7,510 nt of DNA from Patescibacteria group bacterium (GCA_007136035.1 SLHS01000025.1:1-7510), one strand, 5' to 3'; positions 1-5,998 are shown, numbered from the stretch's first letter. Notes: generated from the sequence alone by a model not told the origin. Numbers and translations: made by a program.

Positions 1-587
1 CATCTATATTAGCAACGATACTGATATTTTTTACCTTTAGTCGTATTGTAATACTGCTCACTGTTTTGCTTTGGATTGGTTTCTTACTTAAGGAAGTTTT
101 TGAAAGGAAAAAAGTTGTAAATCTTTTTACAATATCTCCAATATTTTTAACAAGATTTTTTAACCTTTTTTTTGGAAACGATGGTTCTTTTACAGATAGA
201 ATAGAACTTTTTAAAACGGCCAGAGAAATTTTAAGGAATCATCCACATATTGGCATTGGAGTCGGTAATTTTGTAAGAGGTATAGATTACTATCCCGTAT
301 ATACAGCGGGAGGATTTATGCTTCTCCAACCCGTACATAATGTTTTCCTCCTTATTCTTGCAGAATATGGAATAATCTTTGGAATACCTTTAATAGCTTT
401 AATATTAACAATATTGGCAAGAGCTTTTTTAAGAGGAAGCCTTTTAATTAAATACGGAGTTTTTTCAATACTAGTTATAGCGAGCTTTGATCATTATCTC
501 ATTACTCTTCCTCAAGGACTTTTGCTTTTTACAATGCTTTTAGTTTTTCTTTTTTACTCTACCTTGGAAAAAACGAAAAAAGTTTAA
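1..587 (+). CDS. O-antigen ligase/polymerase-like membrane protein (Wzy_C family), 3' part
   Basis: This is the C-terminal part of a polytopic membrane protein. The reading frame is open from base 3 to the window edge, so the true start lies upstream; the TTG at 66 is only an internal codon. Visible family signs, in order, are a T-F-S-R segment ending a hydrophobic helix (the Wzy_C 'SR' motif), an extracytoplasmic loop with DRIELFKTAREIL and HPHIGIGVGNF, then PVHNVFLLILAEYGIIFG and two more hydrophobic helices. The R, the G-x-G-x-x-N-F and the V-H-N...AE-G pattern are typical of O-antigen ligase (WaaL) and related polymerases, which join or extend lipid-linked glycans on the outer face of the membrane. 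The ending F-D-H-Y...P-Q-G also fits the family. In a Patescibacterium the substrate may be a surface glycan other than lipopolysaccharide. The family is fairly sure; ligase versus polymerase cannot be told apart here. The stop overlaps the stop of convergent hepT. Confidence 0.85.
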   Translation, partial: SILATILIFFTFSRIVILLTVLLWIGFLLKEVFERKKVVNLFTISPIFLTRFFNLFFGNDGSFTDRIELFKTAREILRNHPHIGIGVGNFVRGIDYYPVYTAGGFMLLQPVHNVFLLILAEYGIIFGIPLIALILTILARAFLRGSLLIKYGVFSILVIASFDHYLITLPQGLLLFTMLLVFLFYSTLEKTKKV

Positions 588-1015
588 CGTTGTAAAAATT
601 CTGAAACTTCTTTTTTGAATTTTTCAATATCTTCAAGATCATTTTTCAAAACATCATATATCTCTTCTCTGTCGATCTTTCCATATTCATGAACAAGTAT
701 ATTCCTTAACCCTATCATTTTCTTTACATTTTCTGCTGTTTCTTCTGAAATCACAAGATTTTTAACCAAAGAATCAACACCTTCATAGTTGTCATAGGGG
801 CGTATTTTTTCTTCAGATTTTACAAAGATATTTACAATATCTAAAACACATTGAACAGAAAGTTGCAAATATCTTTCAACAAGTCCGTAAAGTTCAAAAT
901 TATTTACAAAAGTTTCTTTACTTTTAGATTTTTCCTGAAGGATTAAAAGATATCCAAGATATTCTTCAAGATTTCTTAACTTTTCTCTTGTTTTTTCTTT
1001 TTCAATTTTCTCCAT
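584..1015 (-). CDS. hepT: HepT-like HEPN-domain toxin of a HEPN/MNT pair
   Basis: This is a 143-residue, mostly helical, charged protein of the HepT/DUF86 type. The diagnostic RX4HXY motif is present as R104-NILV-H109-E-Y111. In this family R and H form the RNase active site, and the tyrosine is the residue that the partner antitoxin AMPylates. The gene follows mntA with a 14-base overlap, the usual order and tight coupling for HepT/MntA (type VII) toxin-antitoxin modules, so translation is probably coupled; I see no Shine-Dalgarno sequence before the ATG. The stop codon shares the palindrome TTAA at 584-587 with the stop of the convergent ligase-like gene, leaving no room for an intergenic terminator. 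Length and motif look complete, so an active toxin is likely but not shown. Its RNA target cannot be read from the sequence. Confidence 0.88.
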   Translation of the reverse strand: MEKIEKEKTREKLRNLEEYLGYLLILQEKSKSKETFVNNFELYGLVERYLQLSVQCVLDIVNIFVKSEEKIRPYDNYEGVDSLVKNLVISEETAENVKKMIGLRNILVHEYGKIDREEIYDVLKNDLEDIEKFKKEVSEFLQR

Positions 1016-1385
1016 AATGTGTTTTCATAAATATTTTGTAATCTTGATATTCGTTAAAGGTTTTAAGATAAAAGTCTAATTCTTTCTCAGGGTCTCTGTT
1101 AATTAATATCTCCCCTTCTTTAATTACTACAAAGTTTAAAAAAGGCTTTGCTTGATTTAGAATAACGACATCTACTTCTTTCTTCGTCGCCCTAGTTATA
1201 TCCTCCATTAACTTTAATCTAATGTCAAACAATTTCTCTTTGCAATTTTCATCAATATATACTGCTACATCAACATCACTTTTTTCATTTGAATGCCCTG
1301 TAGCTTGTGAGCCAAAAAGGTATGCAAAAAGAACACAGTCTTTTTCTTTCAAAACTTTTTTTACTTTTTCCTGAATATTTTCCAT
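1002..1385 (-). CDS. mntA: MntA-like minimal nucleotidyltransferase antitoxin
   Basis: This is a small nucleotidyltransferase of 127 residues from the ATG at 1385. The MNT signature GSX10DXD is complete: G25-S26, ten residues, then D37-V-D39. A third acidic residue lies in EVDVVIL (D72), as expected for metal binding in the polymerase-beta fold. Family members paired with HepT neutralise the toxin by transferring AMP to the tyrosine of its RX4HXY motif, and hepT follows directly here. An in-frame TTG at 1391 could add two residues. I prefer the ATG because a perfect TATAAT ends exactly six bases before it, which would place transcription start on the A of the ATG. The upstream korC-like stop codon lies inside that -10 box, so this pair probably has its own promoter rather than depending on the gene before it. 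Confidence 0.88.
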   Translation of the reverse strand: MENIQEKVKKVLKEKDCVLFAYLFGSQATGHSNEKSDVDVAVYIDENCKEKLFDIRLKLMEDITRATKKEVDVVILNQAKPFLNFVVIKEGEILINRDPEKELDFYLKTFNEYQDYKIFMKTHYGEN

Positions 1386-1391
1386 GAACAA

Positions 1392-1422
1392 ATTATATCA
1401 CAGCAAAAAGTTTTTCTTTCAA
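1392..1422 (-). promoter_or_regulatory. Candidate leaderless promoter of mntA-hepT
   Basis: On the minus strand TATAAT lies at 1397-1392 and a fair -35 box, TTGAAA, at 1422-1417, with a 19-base spacer (slightly long). A start seven bases after the -10 box would fall on 1385, the first base of the mntA ATG. No Shine-Dalgarno sequence lies between. The TAA stop of the preceding gene is part of the -10 hexamer. The match is good, but the surroundings are AT-rich, so chance is possible. Confidence 0.5.
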
Positions 1423-1704
1423 GTCAATTTCAGAAACATCAGAAACCTTTAAATATTCATCAGCCTTAATTGGCTTTTCAACCTCTGTTAAAGAAATACA
1501 CAGGTTTGCTTTTTCAAAAAAAGGACTGACTTTTTTCTTTTTAGAAAGAACAATGTTTGTTTCAACCATACCTCCGGATATAACTCCGTCGTATTTAACT
1601 AGGGTTGTTAGGAAAAAACCAGGAAAGTTTTCTAAACTCTCTACCATACTTTTTACTCTCTGCCCTCCTCTAGAATATATTTTGATTTTAAAAGAATTTT
1701 TCAT
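1393..1704 (-). CDS. Short gamma-like subunit of 2-oxoacid:ferredoxin oxidoreductase
   Basis: This 103-residue protein resembles the first half of the gamma subunit or domain (KorC/PorG) of 2-oxoacid:ferredoxin oxidoreductases. It starts with a beta strand running into S-RGGQ-R, matching the family's GRGGQG loop with the last glycine changed to arginine. Then come F-F-L-T-T-L-V-K-Y, an S-G-G where the family has R-G-G, a strand ETNIVLSKKKKVSP and the segment EKANLCISL, matching the usual 'aD-x-l-i-a-l'. Normal gamma units are about 180-190 residues, so the second half is missing or very short. The assignment rests on this pattern plus korA and korB on the same strand about 0.9 kb upstream, separated by an oppositely oriented gene. 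It may be a minimal partner of KorAB or a decaying remnant; the clean frame and ordered motif favour a real protein. No Shine-Dalgarno sequence is visible. Confidence 0.6.
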   Translation of the reverse strand: MKNSFKIKIYSRGGQRVKSMVESLENFPGFFLTTLVKYDGVISGGMVETNIVLSKKKKVSPFFEKANLCISLTEVEKPIKADEYLKVSDVSEIDLKEKLFAVI

Positions 1705-1713
1705 TTTAAAAAC

Positions 1714-1719
1714 ATTCTA
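1714..1719 (-). promoter_or_regulatory. Possible -10 box for the gamma-like gene
   Basis: TAGAAT on the minus strand lies nine bases before the ATG at 1704, predicting a leader of about three bases. I see no convincing -35 box 16-19 bases upstream. It is one of several close-set -10 boxes in this window. Weak on its own. Confidence 0.3.
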
Positions 1720-1730
1720 CTACAAAGAAA

Positions 1731-1759
1731 TTGCCATTTAAAGAAAAAAAGGATAATAT
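1731..1759 (+). promoter_or_regulatory. Candidate promoter of the secreted-protein gene
   Basis: TTGCCA at 1731-1736 and TAATAT at 1754-1759 are separated by an ideal 17 bases. The predicted start at about 1766 is one base before the ATG at 1767, so the message would be essentially leaderless. A purine stretch AAAGG ends at 1752, 14 bases before the ATG. That is too far for a good Shine-Dalgarno site, and it lies inside the promoter itself. Confidence 0.5.
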
Positions 1760-1766
1760 TTAAACA

Positions 1767-2552
1767 ATGAAAAAAGTAAAAAACTTAAAAAAAAGAATTA
1801 AATATGTATTAAGTATTCTAATTCCAATTTTTTTCGTAAACTTTTTAGTTTTTACATTAGCTTGGACAAACCCTACACAAACTCCTCCAGATGCAAATCC
1901 TCCTTTTCCACTAGCTGTAGGTCTTACAGAACAATTCAAGGATGCGGCCTTAGGTGTAGGTGGTATTGTAGAAGTTTTAGGAATTCACCTTAAACCAGGA
2001 GCACAAACACAACCAGAGTGTAATGAAAGCACTAGAGGTATGATGTGGTTAGACAAAGGTGGCACAGAAGAAGCTAGTAATTTAGTTTTTTGTAGAAAAG
2101 TTTTAGAAGGTGAATATGCTTGGGAGGTTGTGGAGTTGGGGCTAAAATGGCCCGACGGTGAAGGGTATATTTATAATGAAGGTGATTATGAGGATATGTG
2201 GGTGGAGGGATTTTTCGGAGGTGGAGATCAGTGGAAAGATACAGATCATTTATTTCTTGAACACTATTCCAGTCCTGGTGATCATGTAACGTGGGTTACT
2301 GGAGAAAAAATAGATCTTGCGGGAATAAGTCATGTTAAAGCGGACATAGATGGTGTGACGCGAACGTTAGATGTCTCAGCTTTAAATGGCTTTTATTATA
2401 TCAGAATCCATTTATTGTTCGGAGGGGTGGCTGGGGATTTTTTGTCTATCGTTGCTAGCACTTCAAAAGATGGTGATCAGAGTGAAAATGATGCAATAGA
2501 AAGCGAGTTTCACGGTTTAAGTGCAAACATCTACAAAGTCTGGCTAGAATAA
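1767..2552 (+). CDS. Secreted or membrane-anchored surface protein, Patescibacteria type, function unknown
   Basis: This is a 261-residue protein with a basic N-terminus (about residues 1-12, many lysines), one hydrophobic helix (about 13-32) and a possible signal-peptidase site after FTLA. The mature part begins W-T-N-P-T, then P-P-x-x-N-P-P and P-L-A-V-G, followed by a glycine-rich L-G-V-G-G stretch. Residues 85-119 hold C85, then S-T-R-G-M-M-W, C109 and A-W119. I recall this layout from many surface proteins of CPR bacteria, where a 'STRG-xx-W...D-x-L-xx-C...Y-x-W' block follows a short repeat region. C85 and C109 could form a disulfide. The rest (about 120-261) is acidic and rich in G, W and aromatics, probably beta-sheet, and I do not recognise a domain there. 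It could be a pilin-like or surface-displayed protein, but no function can be assigned. It lies between the gamma-like gene and korAB on the opposite strand. The start is supported by the close promoter. Confidence 0.8.
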   Translation: MKKVKNLKKRIKYVLSILIPIFFVNFLVFTLAWTNPTQTPPDANPPFPLAVGLTEQFKDAALGVGGIVEVLGIHLKPGAQTQPECNESTRGMMWLDKGGTEEASNLVFCRKVLEGEYAWEVVELGLKWPDGEGYIYNEGDYEDMWVEGFFGGGDQWKDTDHLFLEHYSSPGDHVTWVTGEKIDLAGISHVKADIDGVTRTLDVSALNGFYYIRIHLLFGGVAGDFLSIVASTSKDGDQSENDAIESEFHGLSANIYKVWLE

Positions 2553-2578
2553 AATTTTTAATTTTTCACCTTTTCCCT

Positions 2579-3211
2579 TCAAAACCCAAATCCCTTTCTT
2601 CTATTATGAGCAACACAAGGAGAAATAATATCTAAAAAAGAAAAGTTTTTGGTTTTTAAAGAAATTTTCACTTTTTTTCTAAAATCCTCAATATTTAAAG
2701 CATCCGTTTTTTCAAAAAAAACATTCTTCTTTTCTTTAAAAACCCTCTCCAAATCAATATCCTCTATACTTCTACCTTCAGGATCAGTTTTTGTTTTTTC
2801 ATTTTTTTCTGTAGTAGCAGAACTTTGACCTCCAGTCATTGCATAAACTCTGTTGTTGTTGCAAAAAACTTTAATGTTTGGGTTTCTTTGAATTGCATGA
2901 AAAAGATGATTGCCACCAATACTAATTAAATCACCATCTCCCGAAATTATGACTACGTTAATGTCAGGATTTGCAAGTTTAATGCCCTCTGCAACAGGAA
3001 TAGTTCTACCATGAGTAACATGCATAGAATCAAGGTTAAAATATTCTGAAATTCTTGCAGAGCACCCTATTCCAGAAACAATAACGGTATCTTTTTTACT
3101 CCATCCCATATTTACAACCTCTTCGCTAATTACTTTTTCAACAGCAAAAAGCCCACATCCAGGACACCAAATTCTTTTCTTGTTTCTTTTTACAATTTCT
3201 GCCTTTTTCAT
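2579..3211 (-). CDS. korB: 2-oxoacid:ferredoxin oxidoreductase beta subunit, short form
   Basis: This is the thiamine-diphosphate subunit of an enzyme that oxidatively decarboxylates a 2-oxoacid to acyl-CoA and reduces ferredoxin, in the cytoplasm. It shows W15-CPGC-G, G-I-G-C50-S, H-V-T-H-G-R-T-I-P-V-A-E-G-I-K-L-A-N-P, the GDGD motif at 91-94 with N-H after it, and N-N-N at 118-120 followed by Y-A-M-T-G-G-Q. C16, C19, C50 and C199 fit the four ligands of the beta-subunit [4Fe-4S] cluster. The family usually has Y-G-M-T-G-G-Q; alanine replaces glycine here. At 210 residues it is shorter than typical KorB (about 280 or more), ending 11 residues after the last cluster cysteine, so the usual C-terminal tail is absent. 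The ATG overlaps the korA stop by four bases, so the genes are co-transcribed and probably translationally coupled. The exact 2-oxoacid cannot be told from sequence; 2-oxoglutarate is only the family default. Confidence 0.92.
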   Translation of the reverse strand: MKKAEIVKRNKKRIWCPGCGLFAVEKVISEEVVNMGWSKKDTVIVSGIGCSARISEYFNLDSMHVTHGRTIPVAEGIKLANPDINVVIISGDGDLISIGGNHLFHAIQRNPNIKVFCNNNRVYAMTGGQSSATTEKNEKTKTDPEGRSIEDIDLERVFKEKKNVFFEKTDALNIEDFRKKVKISLKTKNFSFLDIISPCVAHNRRKGFGF

Positions 3212-4266
3212 TTTGTAAAATCTTTAATCTTTTTTAAAATATCTTCCTTACTAGGTTGTGCACCAATTACTCTAATTCTTTTTACTTCCTTTAGAATTTT
3301 TTCCTGAATTTTTCCAGCATACTGTCCTTCATTCATCTCTATAGCTATAATATTTTTGTAATCTTTTGAAATTCTTTTTAAAACTTTTTCATTTATTGGA
3401 AAAAGAGTCTTTGGTCTGAAATGAGAAAAATAGTTTTCTTTTGCAATTTCGTCAACAATTCTAGAAGTAATACCGTATGAGATTAGCAAAGTGTTTTGTT
3501 TTTTGTTCTCCGTAAGTTCAAAAAAAGAATATTTTTTACCAATCTTAGAAATCAAACTTCTTCTCTCCTCTATCCAATTCTTGTAAGTTTCAGCCTCAAA
3601 AGTTTCAACACCATCTTCGTTTTTTGTAAGACCAGTAAAATGTCTAGGTGAAGAGTCTTTGGTTAGAGATTTGAACTCTCTTTTTTTAATCTCAAACTTT
3701 ACCTTTTCTAAATCTCCATGCTCTCTTAAGTTTGTCATATATGCTTCTGTGAGAAGTATTACCGGTGAACTGCATTCCTCTGCAGCATTGAAAGCTTGAA
3801 TTGTTAATTCGTAAAGTTCTTTAATTGAATTTGGACAAAAAACAATAGCTGTGTAATCACCATGAGGTCCGTGTTGAGTTTGAAGAACATCACCTTGTGA
3901 TGCAATGGTAGGCATACCAGTTGCAGGTCCTTGTCTTTGAGAATTTATGATAACCAGAGGAACTCGCATTGCAAATCCCAGGGCCAGTCCTTCTTGCATC
4001 AAAGAAAAACCAGGACCAGATGTAGCAGTAAATGCCTTTGCACCTGCTAGAGAAGCTCCTAGGGCTGTATGTATAGCTGCAATTTCATCTTCAGATTGTA
4101 TGAATTTTAATTTTTTGTTTTTACTTTTTTCTTTTACCCAAGAATGCATAACCTCAGAAGAGGGGGTTATGGGGTAGCCAGTTAGGAATTTTGCACCAGC
4201 TTTTAACGCTCCTTTTACAATAGCCTCACTTCCTGAATATGTTTTGTTATTTTTGGTATTATTCAA
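3208..4266 (-). CDS. korA: 2-oxoacid:ferredoxin oxidoreductase alpha subunit
   Basis: This is the alpha subunit that pairs with KorB to complete the active site. Motifs in order are S-G-S-E-A-I at 11-16, GYPITPSSE at 30-38, Q-S-E59-D-E-I-A-A-I, A-T-S-G-P-G-F at 81-87, Q-R-Q-G-P-A-T-G-M-P-T at 110-120, then Q-H-G-P-H-G. The C-terminal domain has I-S-Y-G-I-T-S-R, R-P-K-T-L-F-P-I and A-I-E-M-N-E-G-Q. This is a complete KorA of 352 residues without the N-terminal gamma domain that some family members carry as a fusion; a separate gamma-like gene lies at 1393-1704. The start is a TTG at 4266. An in-frame stop lies seven codons upstream, and no ATG or GTG lies before the conserved N-terminus, so TTG is the best choice. 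Only 31 bases separate it from the divergent dus start. A weak TAGATT (minus strand, 4279-4274) lies seven bases before the TTG. Confidence 0.93.
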   Translation of the reverse strand: MNNTKNNKTYSGSEAIVKGALKAGAKFLTGYPITPSSEVMHSWVKEKSKNKKLKFIQSEDEIAAIHTALGASLAGAKAFTATSGPGFSLMQEGLALGFAMRVPLVIINSQRQGPATGMPTIASQGDVLQTQHGPHGDYTAIVFCPNSIKELYELTIQAFNAAEECSSPVILLTEAYMTNLREHGDLEKVKFEIKKREFKSLTKDSSPRHFTGLTKNEDGVETFEAETYKNWIEERRSLISKIGKKYSFFELTENKKQNTLLISYGITSRIVDEIAKENYFSHFRPKTLFPINEKVLKRISKDYKNIIAIEMNEGQYAGKIQEKILKEVKRIRVIGAQPSKEDILKKIKDFTK

Positions 4267-4297
4267 TGTATTTAATCTAAATTTTCAAAAATTCCTA

Positions 4298-5233
4298 ATG
4301 CATTCTAACACAAAAGAGCAAAATATCTACCTTGCGCCGATGGAAGACGTTTCTGATTTTCCTTTTAGACAAGTTCTTTTAAAAATTGGAAAACCAGATG
4401 TGTTTTTTACGGAGTTTGTAAATGTTGATGGCTTTACTTCAAAAAACGGGGGCTCTCATGTCGTACATCGTCTTGAAAAAAATAACAATCAAGAACCAAT
4501 AGTTGTGCAATTTTGGGGAAATAGTTCAGAGAAATTTATAGAGAGTGCCAAAAAAATCAAAGGTTTTAATTTTCAAGGCATAGATATTAATCTAGGGTGT
4601 CCTGTTAAGAAAGTGATGAAAGTTGGCTGTGGTTCCGCTCTGATAGGTAATTACGATATTGTAGGAGACATAGTTAAGTCTTTACAAAGTCTTTCTCTTG
4701 ATATCCCTCTTAGTGTTAAAACAAGAATCGGAATTGAAAAGTTTGACGAAGAATGGATTACCTTTCTTTTAAAATTAAAATTAGAAAAAATATTTATACA
4801 TGGTAGAACGGTTCAACAAGTTTTTGGTGGTAATGCAGATTGGGAAGCTATTCATGAAGTTGTCAAGTTAAGAGATGTTCTCTCTCCTAGTACCCAAATT
4901 ATAGGTAATGGAGATATTAAAAGTGTCAAGCAAGCTATGGAATTTAAAGAAAAATATTGTGTTGATGGTGTAATGATAGGTAGGGAGGTTATGAAGAATC
5001 CTTGGGTTTTTTCAAAAAAAACTCCAGAAAAAAAAGAAAGGATTGAAACTTTGCTTTTTCATATGGAAGAAATGAAAAAGTTTGTTGAAAAATATCCAGA
5101 CAAAGGTTGGAGCTCTATTAAAAAGTTTTATCACGGATATCTTAGAGAAAATGAAGAACTCACTTTTTTGCGAAATGAGCTCTTTGAAAAAACAAGTTTG
5201 GAAGAATCTATGAAACTAATTGAGGAGAGGTAG
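4298..5233 (+). CDS. dus: tRNA-dihydrouridine synthase
   Basis: This FMN-dependent enzyme reduces specific uridines in tRNA to dihydrouridine. The TIM-barrel motifs are all present: Y-L-A-P-M-E-D-V-S-D-F-P-F-R near the N-terminus, T-E-F, V-V-Q-F-W-G, D-I-N-L-G-C101-P-V-K-K-V with the catalytic cysteine, G-S-A-L, K141-T-R-I-G, H168-G-R-T-x-x-Q, G-N-G-D-I, and D-G-V-M-I-G-R-E...N-P-W-V-F. The length of 311 residues is normal. I chose the ATG at 4298, placing the first barrel strand at residues 9-15 as is usual. In-frame TTG codons further upstream would add a hydrophobic stretch and run into korA. The subfamily (DusA, B or C) cannot be set safely; the G-C-P-x-K-K-V pattern is DusB-like. No Shine-Dalgarno sequence is visible before the ATG. 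The last ~60 coding bases have a diverged second copy at 5327-5385. Confidence 0.93.
   Translation: MHSNTKEQNIYLAPMEDVSDFPFRQVLLKIGKPDVFFTEFVNVDGFTSKNGGSHVVHRLEKNNNQEPIVVQFWGNSSEKFIESAKKIKGFNFQGIDINLGCPVKKVMKVGCGSALIGNYDIVGDIVKSLQSLSLDIPLSVKTRIGIEKFDEEWITFLLKLKLEKIFIHGRTVQQVFGGNADWEAIHEVVKLRDVLSPSTQIIGNGDIKSVKQAMEFKEKYCVDGVMIGREVMKNPWVFSKKTPEKKERIETLLFHMEEMKKFVEKYPDKGWSSIKKFYHGYLRENEELTFLRNELFEKTSLEESMKLIEER
5154..5212 (+). repeat. Copy 1 of a 59-bp direct repeat (inside the dus 3' end)
   Basis: These bases encode the segment E-L-T-F-L-R-N-E-L-F-E-K-T-S-L-E-E-S-M near the Dus C-terminus. They match 5327-5385 at 55 of 59 positions by my count, with a constant offset of 173 bases and no gaps. 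The similarity extends weakly to about 5148. Confidence 0.93.
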
Positions 5234-5247
5234 TTGTTAATGAATTT

Positions 5248-5271
5248 AATAATGGCAAATTCGCCATAATT
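5248..5271. repeat. Short inverted repeat downstream of dus
   Basis: ATGGC and GCCAT surround a six-base loop AAATTC, and three more pairs form outside a single A-A mismatch. It could act as a weak stem-loop for either convergent gene. Neither strand shows the run of T that a classical intrinsic terminator needs, so I call it only an inverted repeat. Confidence 0.4.
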
Positions 5272-5326
5272 AAAGTTTAAACATTTGGAATTAAAAGAGT
5301 CTTGTTTTTAAGTGAAAAGAAAAATT

Positions 5327-5385
5327 AAGAGCTCACTTCTTTACGAAATGAACTCTTTGAAAAAACAAGTTTGGAAGAATCTATG
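5327..5385 (+). pseudogene. Relic of a second dus 3' end (copy 2 of the 59-bp repeat)
   Basis: This is a gapless second copy of dus bases 5154-5212, ending two bases before the rubrerythrin stop codon at 5387. In the dus frame it reads E-L-T-S-L-R-N-E-L-F-E-K-T-S-L-E-E-S-M. Of the four differences, three are synonymous (GAA/GAG, TTG/TTA, GAG/GAA) and one changes F to S. That pattern is what a once-functional, diverged dus allele would give, rather than random decay after a recent local duplication. After the copy the frame runs into rubrerythrin antisense sequence and stops, without the normal K-L-I-E-E-R ending. It has no start of its own, so it is a fragment and not a gene. It may be the scar of recombination with a related dus locus. 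Confidence 0.7.
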
Positions 5386-5386
5386 T

Positions 5387-5959
5387 CTAGTATTCCTCGC
5401 ACTTAACTTCTTGAAAAGCTTTTTCGTGATCACATGAAGGACAAAGATCTAGTGCTTCTTTATCTTCATACATATAACCACATTCTTTACAGGTCCACCA
5501 AGTTTTTTTATCTTTTTTGAATACAGTTTTTGCTTTAACTTGATCTAGAAGTTTTTGAAATCTTTCCTCATGGTGATTTTCTGCAACAGCAATAGCTCTC
5601 AGTCTTTTTGCTATTTCTCCATGCCCTTCTTTTTCAGCTATATCAGCAAATGTAGGATACATACTTGTATGCTCATAGTTTTCTCCATCTATTGCGGCCT
5701 GAAGATTCTCCTCTGTTGTTCCGAAGATGTTTGGAACAGGGGTGTCAATTTCAATATCTTCATCGCTTGTTTTAATTTCATCTATTAACCTCAAAAGCCA
5801 TTTTGCATGTTGCTTTTCCTGCTCAGCTGTTAGTAAAAAAATCTCCCCTATTTGTTCATAGCCTTCTTTTTTTGCAACTTTAGCGTAGTAAGTATATCTA
5901 TTCCTAGCCATACTTTCTCCAGCAAAAGCCTTGCTTAAATTTTTCAATGTTTCTGTCAT
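5387..5959 (-). CDS. rbr: Rubrerythrin
   Basis: This is a complete 190-residue classical rubrerythrin, a cytoplasmic non-haem iron peroxidase that reduces hydrogen peroxide in anaerobes. The N-terminal four-helix domain carries the di-iron ligands in two half-sites: E15 with E48-xx-H51, and E93, E96 with E127-xx-H130. The typical G-E-N-Y-E-H-T-x-M-Y-P-x-F-A and E-G-H-x-E-I-A stretches lie between. The C-terminal rubredoxin domain has W-T-C157-K-E-C160-G-Y and L-C173-P-S-C176, which bind one iron. Electrons probably come from rubredoxin or ferredoxin systems; ferredoxin would also be the product of the nearby KorAB enzyme, but that link is inference. Unlike most neighbours it has a good Shine-Dalgarno site. 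It lies 39 bases downstream of the DUF1861 gene in the same direction, so read-through from it is possible. Confidence 0.96.
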   Translation of the reverse strand: MTETLKNLSKAFAGESMARNRYTYYAKVAKKEGYEQIGEIFLLTAEQEKQHAKWLLRLIDEIKTSDEDIEIDTPVPNIFGTTEENLQAAIDGENYEHTSMYPTFADIAEKEGHGEIAKRLRAIAVAENHHEERFQKLLDQVKAKTVFKKDKKTWWTCKECGYMYEDKEALDLCPSCDHEKAFQEVKCEEY

Positions 5960-5964
5960 AAAGT

Positions 5965-5970
5965 CTCCCT
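5965..5970 (-). promoter_or_regulatory. Ribosome binding site of rubrerythrin
   Basis: AGGGAG on the minus strand ends five bases before the ATG at 5959. It is the clearest Shine-Dalgarno sequence in the window. It fixes the start and implies a message with a real 5' leader, unlike several neighbouring genes. Confidence 0.75.
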
Positions 5971-5998
5971 TTTAAAATTTATGTACGTCCTAATTTTA

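Larger units (their letters stand above)
5234..5386. other. Intergenic region between dus and rubrerythrin, with relic sequence
   Basis: This 153-base stretch is the longest non-coding gap in the window and lies between two convergent genes. Its left part is very AT-rich and holds an imperfect inverted repeat (5248-5271). Its right part is the second copy of the dus 3' end. I see no gene, tRNA or convincing terminator; a nine-codon frame at 5241 is too short to call. Confidence 0.6.

Noticed and set aside
1553..1741. Open frame on the + strand opposite the gamma-like gene
   Set aside because: The minus-strand frame carries the RGGQ...EKANLCISL pattern of the gamma family. The + frame starts without a binding site and shows no motif.
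1861..2552. Higher GC in parts of the secreted-protein gene as a sign of transfer
   Set aside because: By rough counts some 60-base blocks reach 40-50% GC, but blocks of korA are similar, and glycine- and tryptophan-rich coding alone raises GC.
3947..4177. Open frame on the + strand inside korA
   Set aside because: It lies wholly opposite conserved KorA motifs (ITPSSE, SEDEIAAI, TSGPG) and is a shadow of that coding strand.
4244..4297. Upstream extension of dus from a TTG at 4244
   Set aside because: It would add 18 hydrophobic residues before the barrel and overlap korA. The ATG at 4298 gives the normal family N-terminus.
5248..5271. Intrinsic terminator for dus
   Set aside because: The stem is short with a mismatch, and no T-run follows on either strand, so I list it only as an inverted repeat.
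5275..5282. Palindrome GTTTAAAC
   Set aside because: An 8-base palindrome in very AT-rich DNA is expected by chance, and nothing around it supports a site.
5555..5788. Open frame on the + strand inside rubrerythrin
   Set aside because: It is opposite the conserved di-iron helices, and its translation has no sensible pattern.
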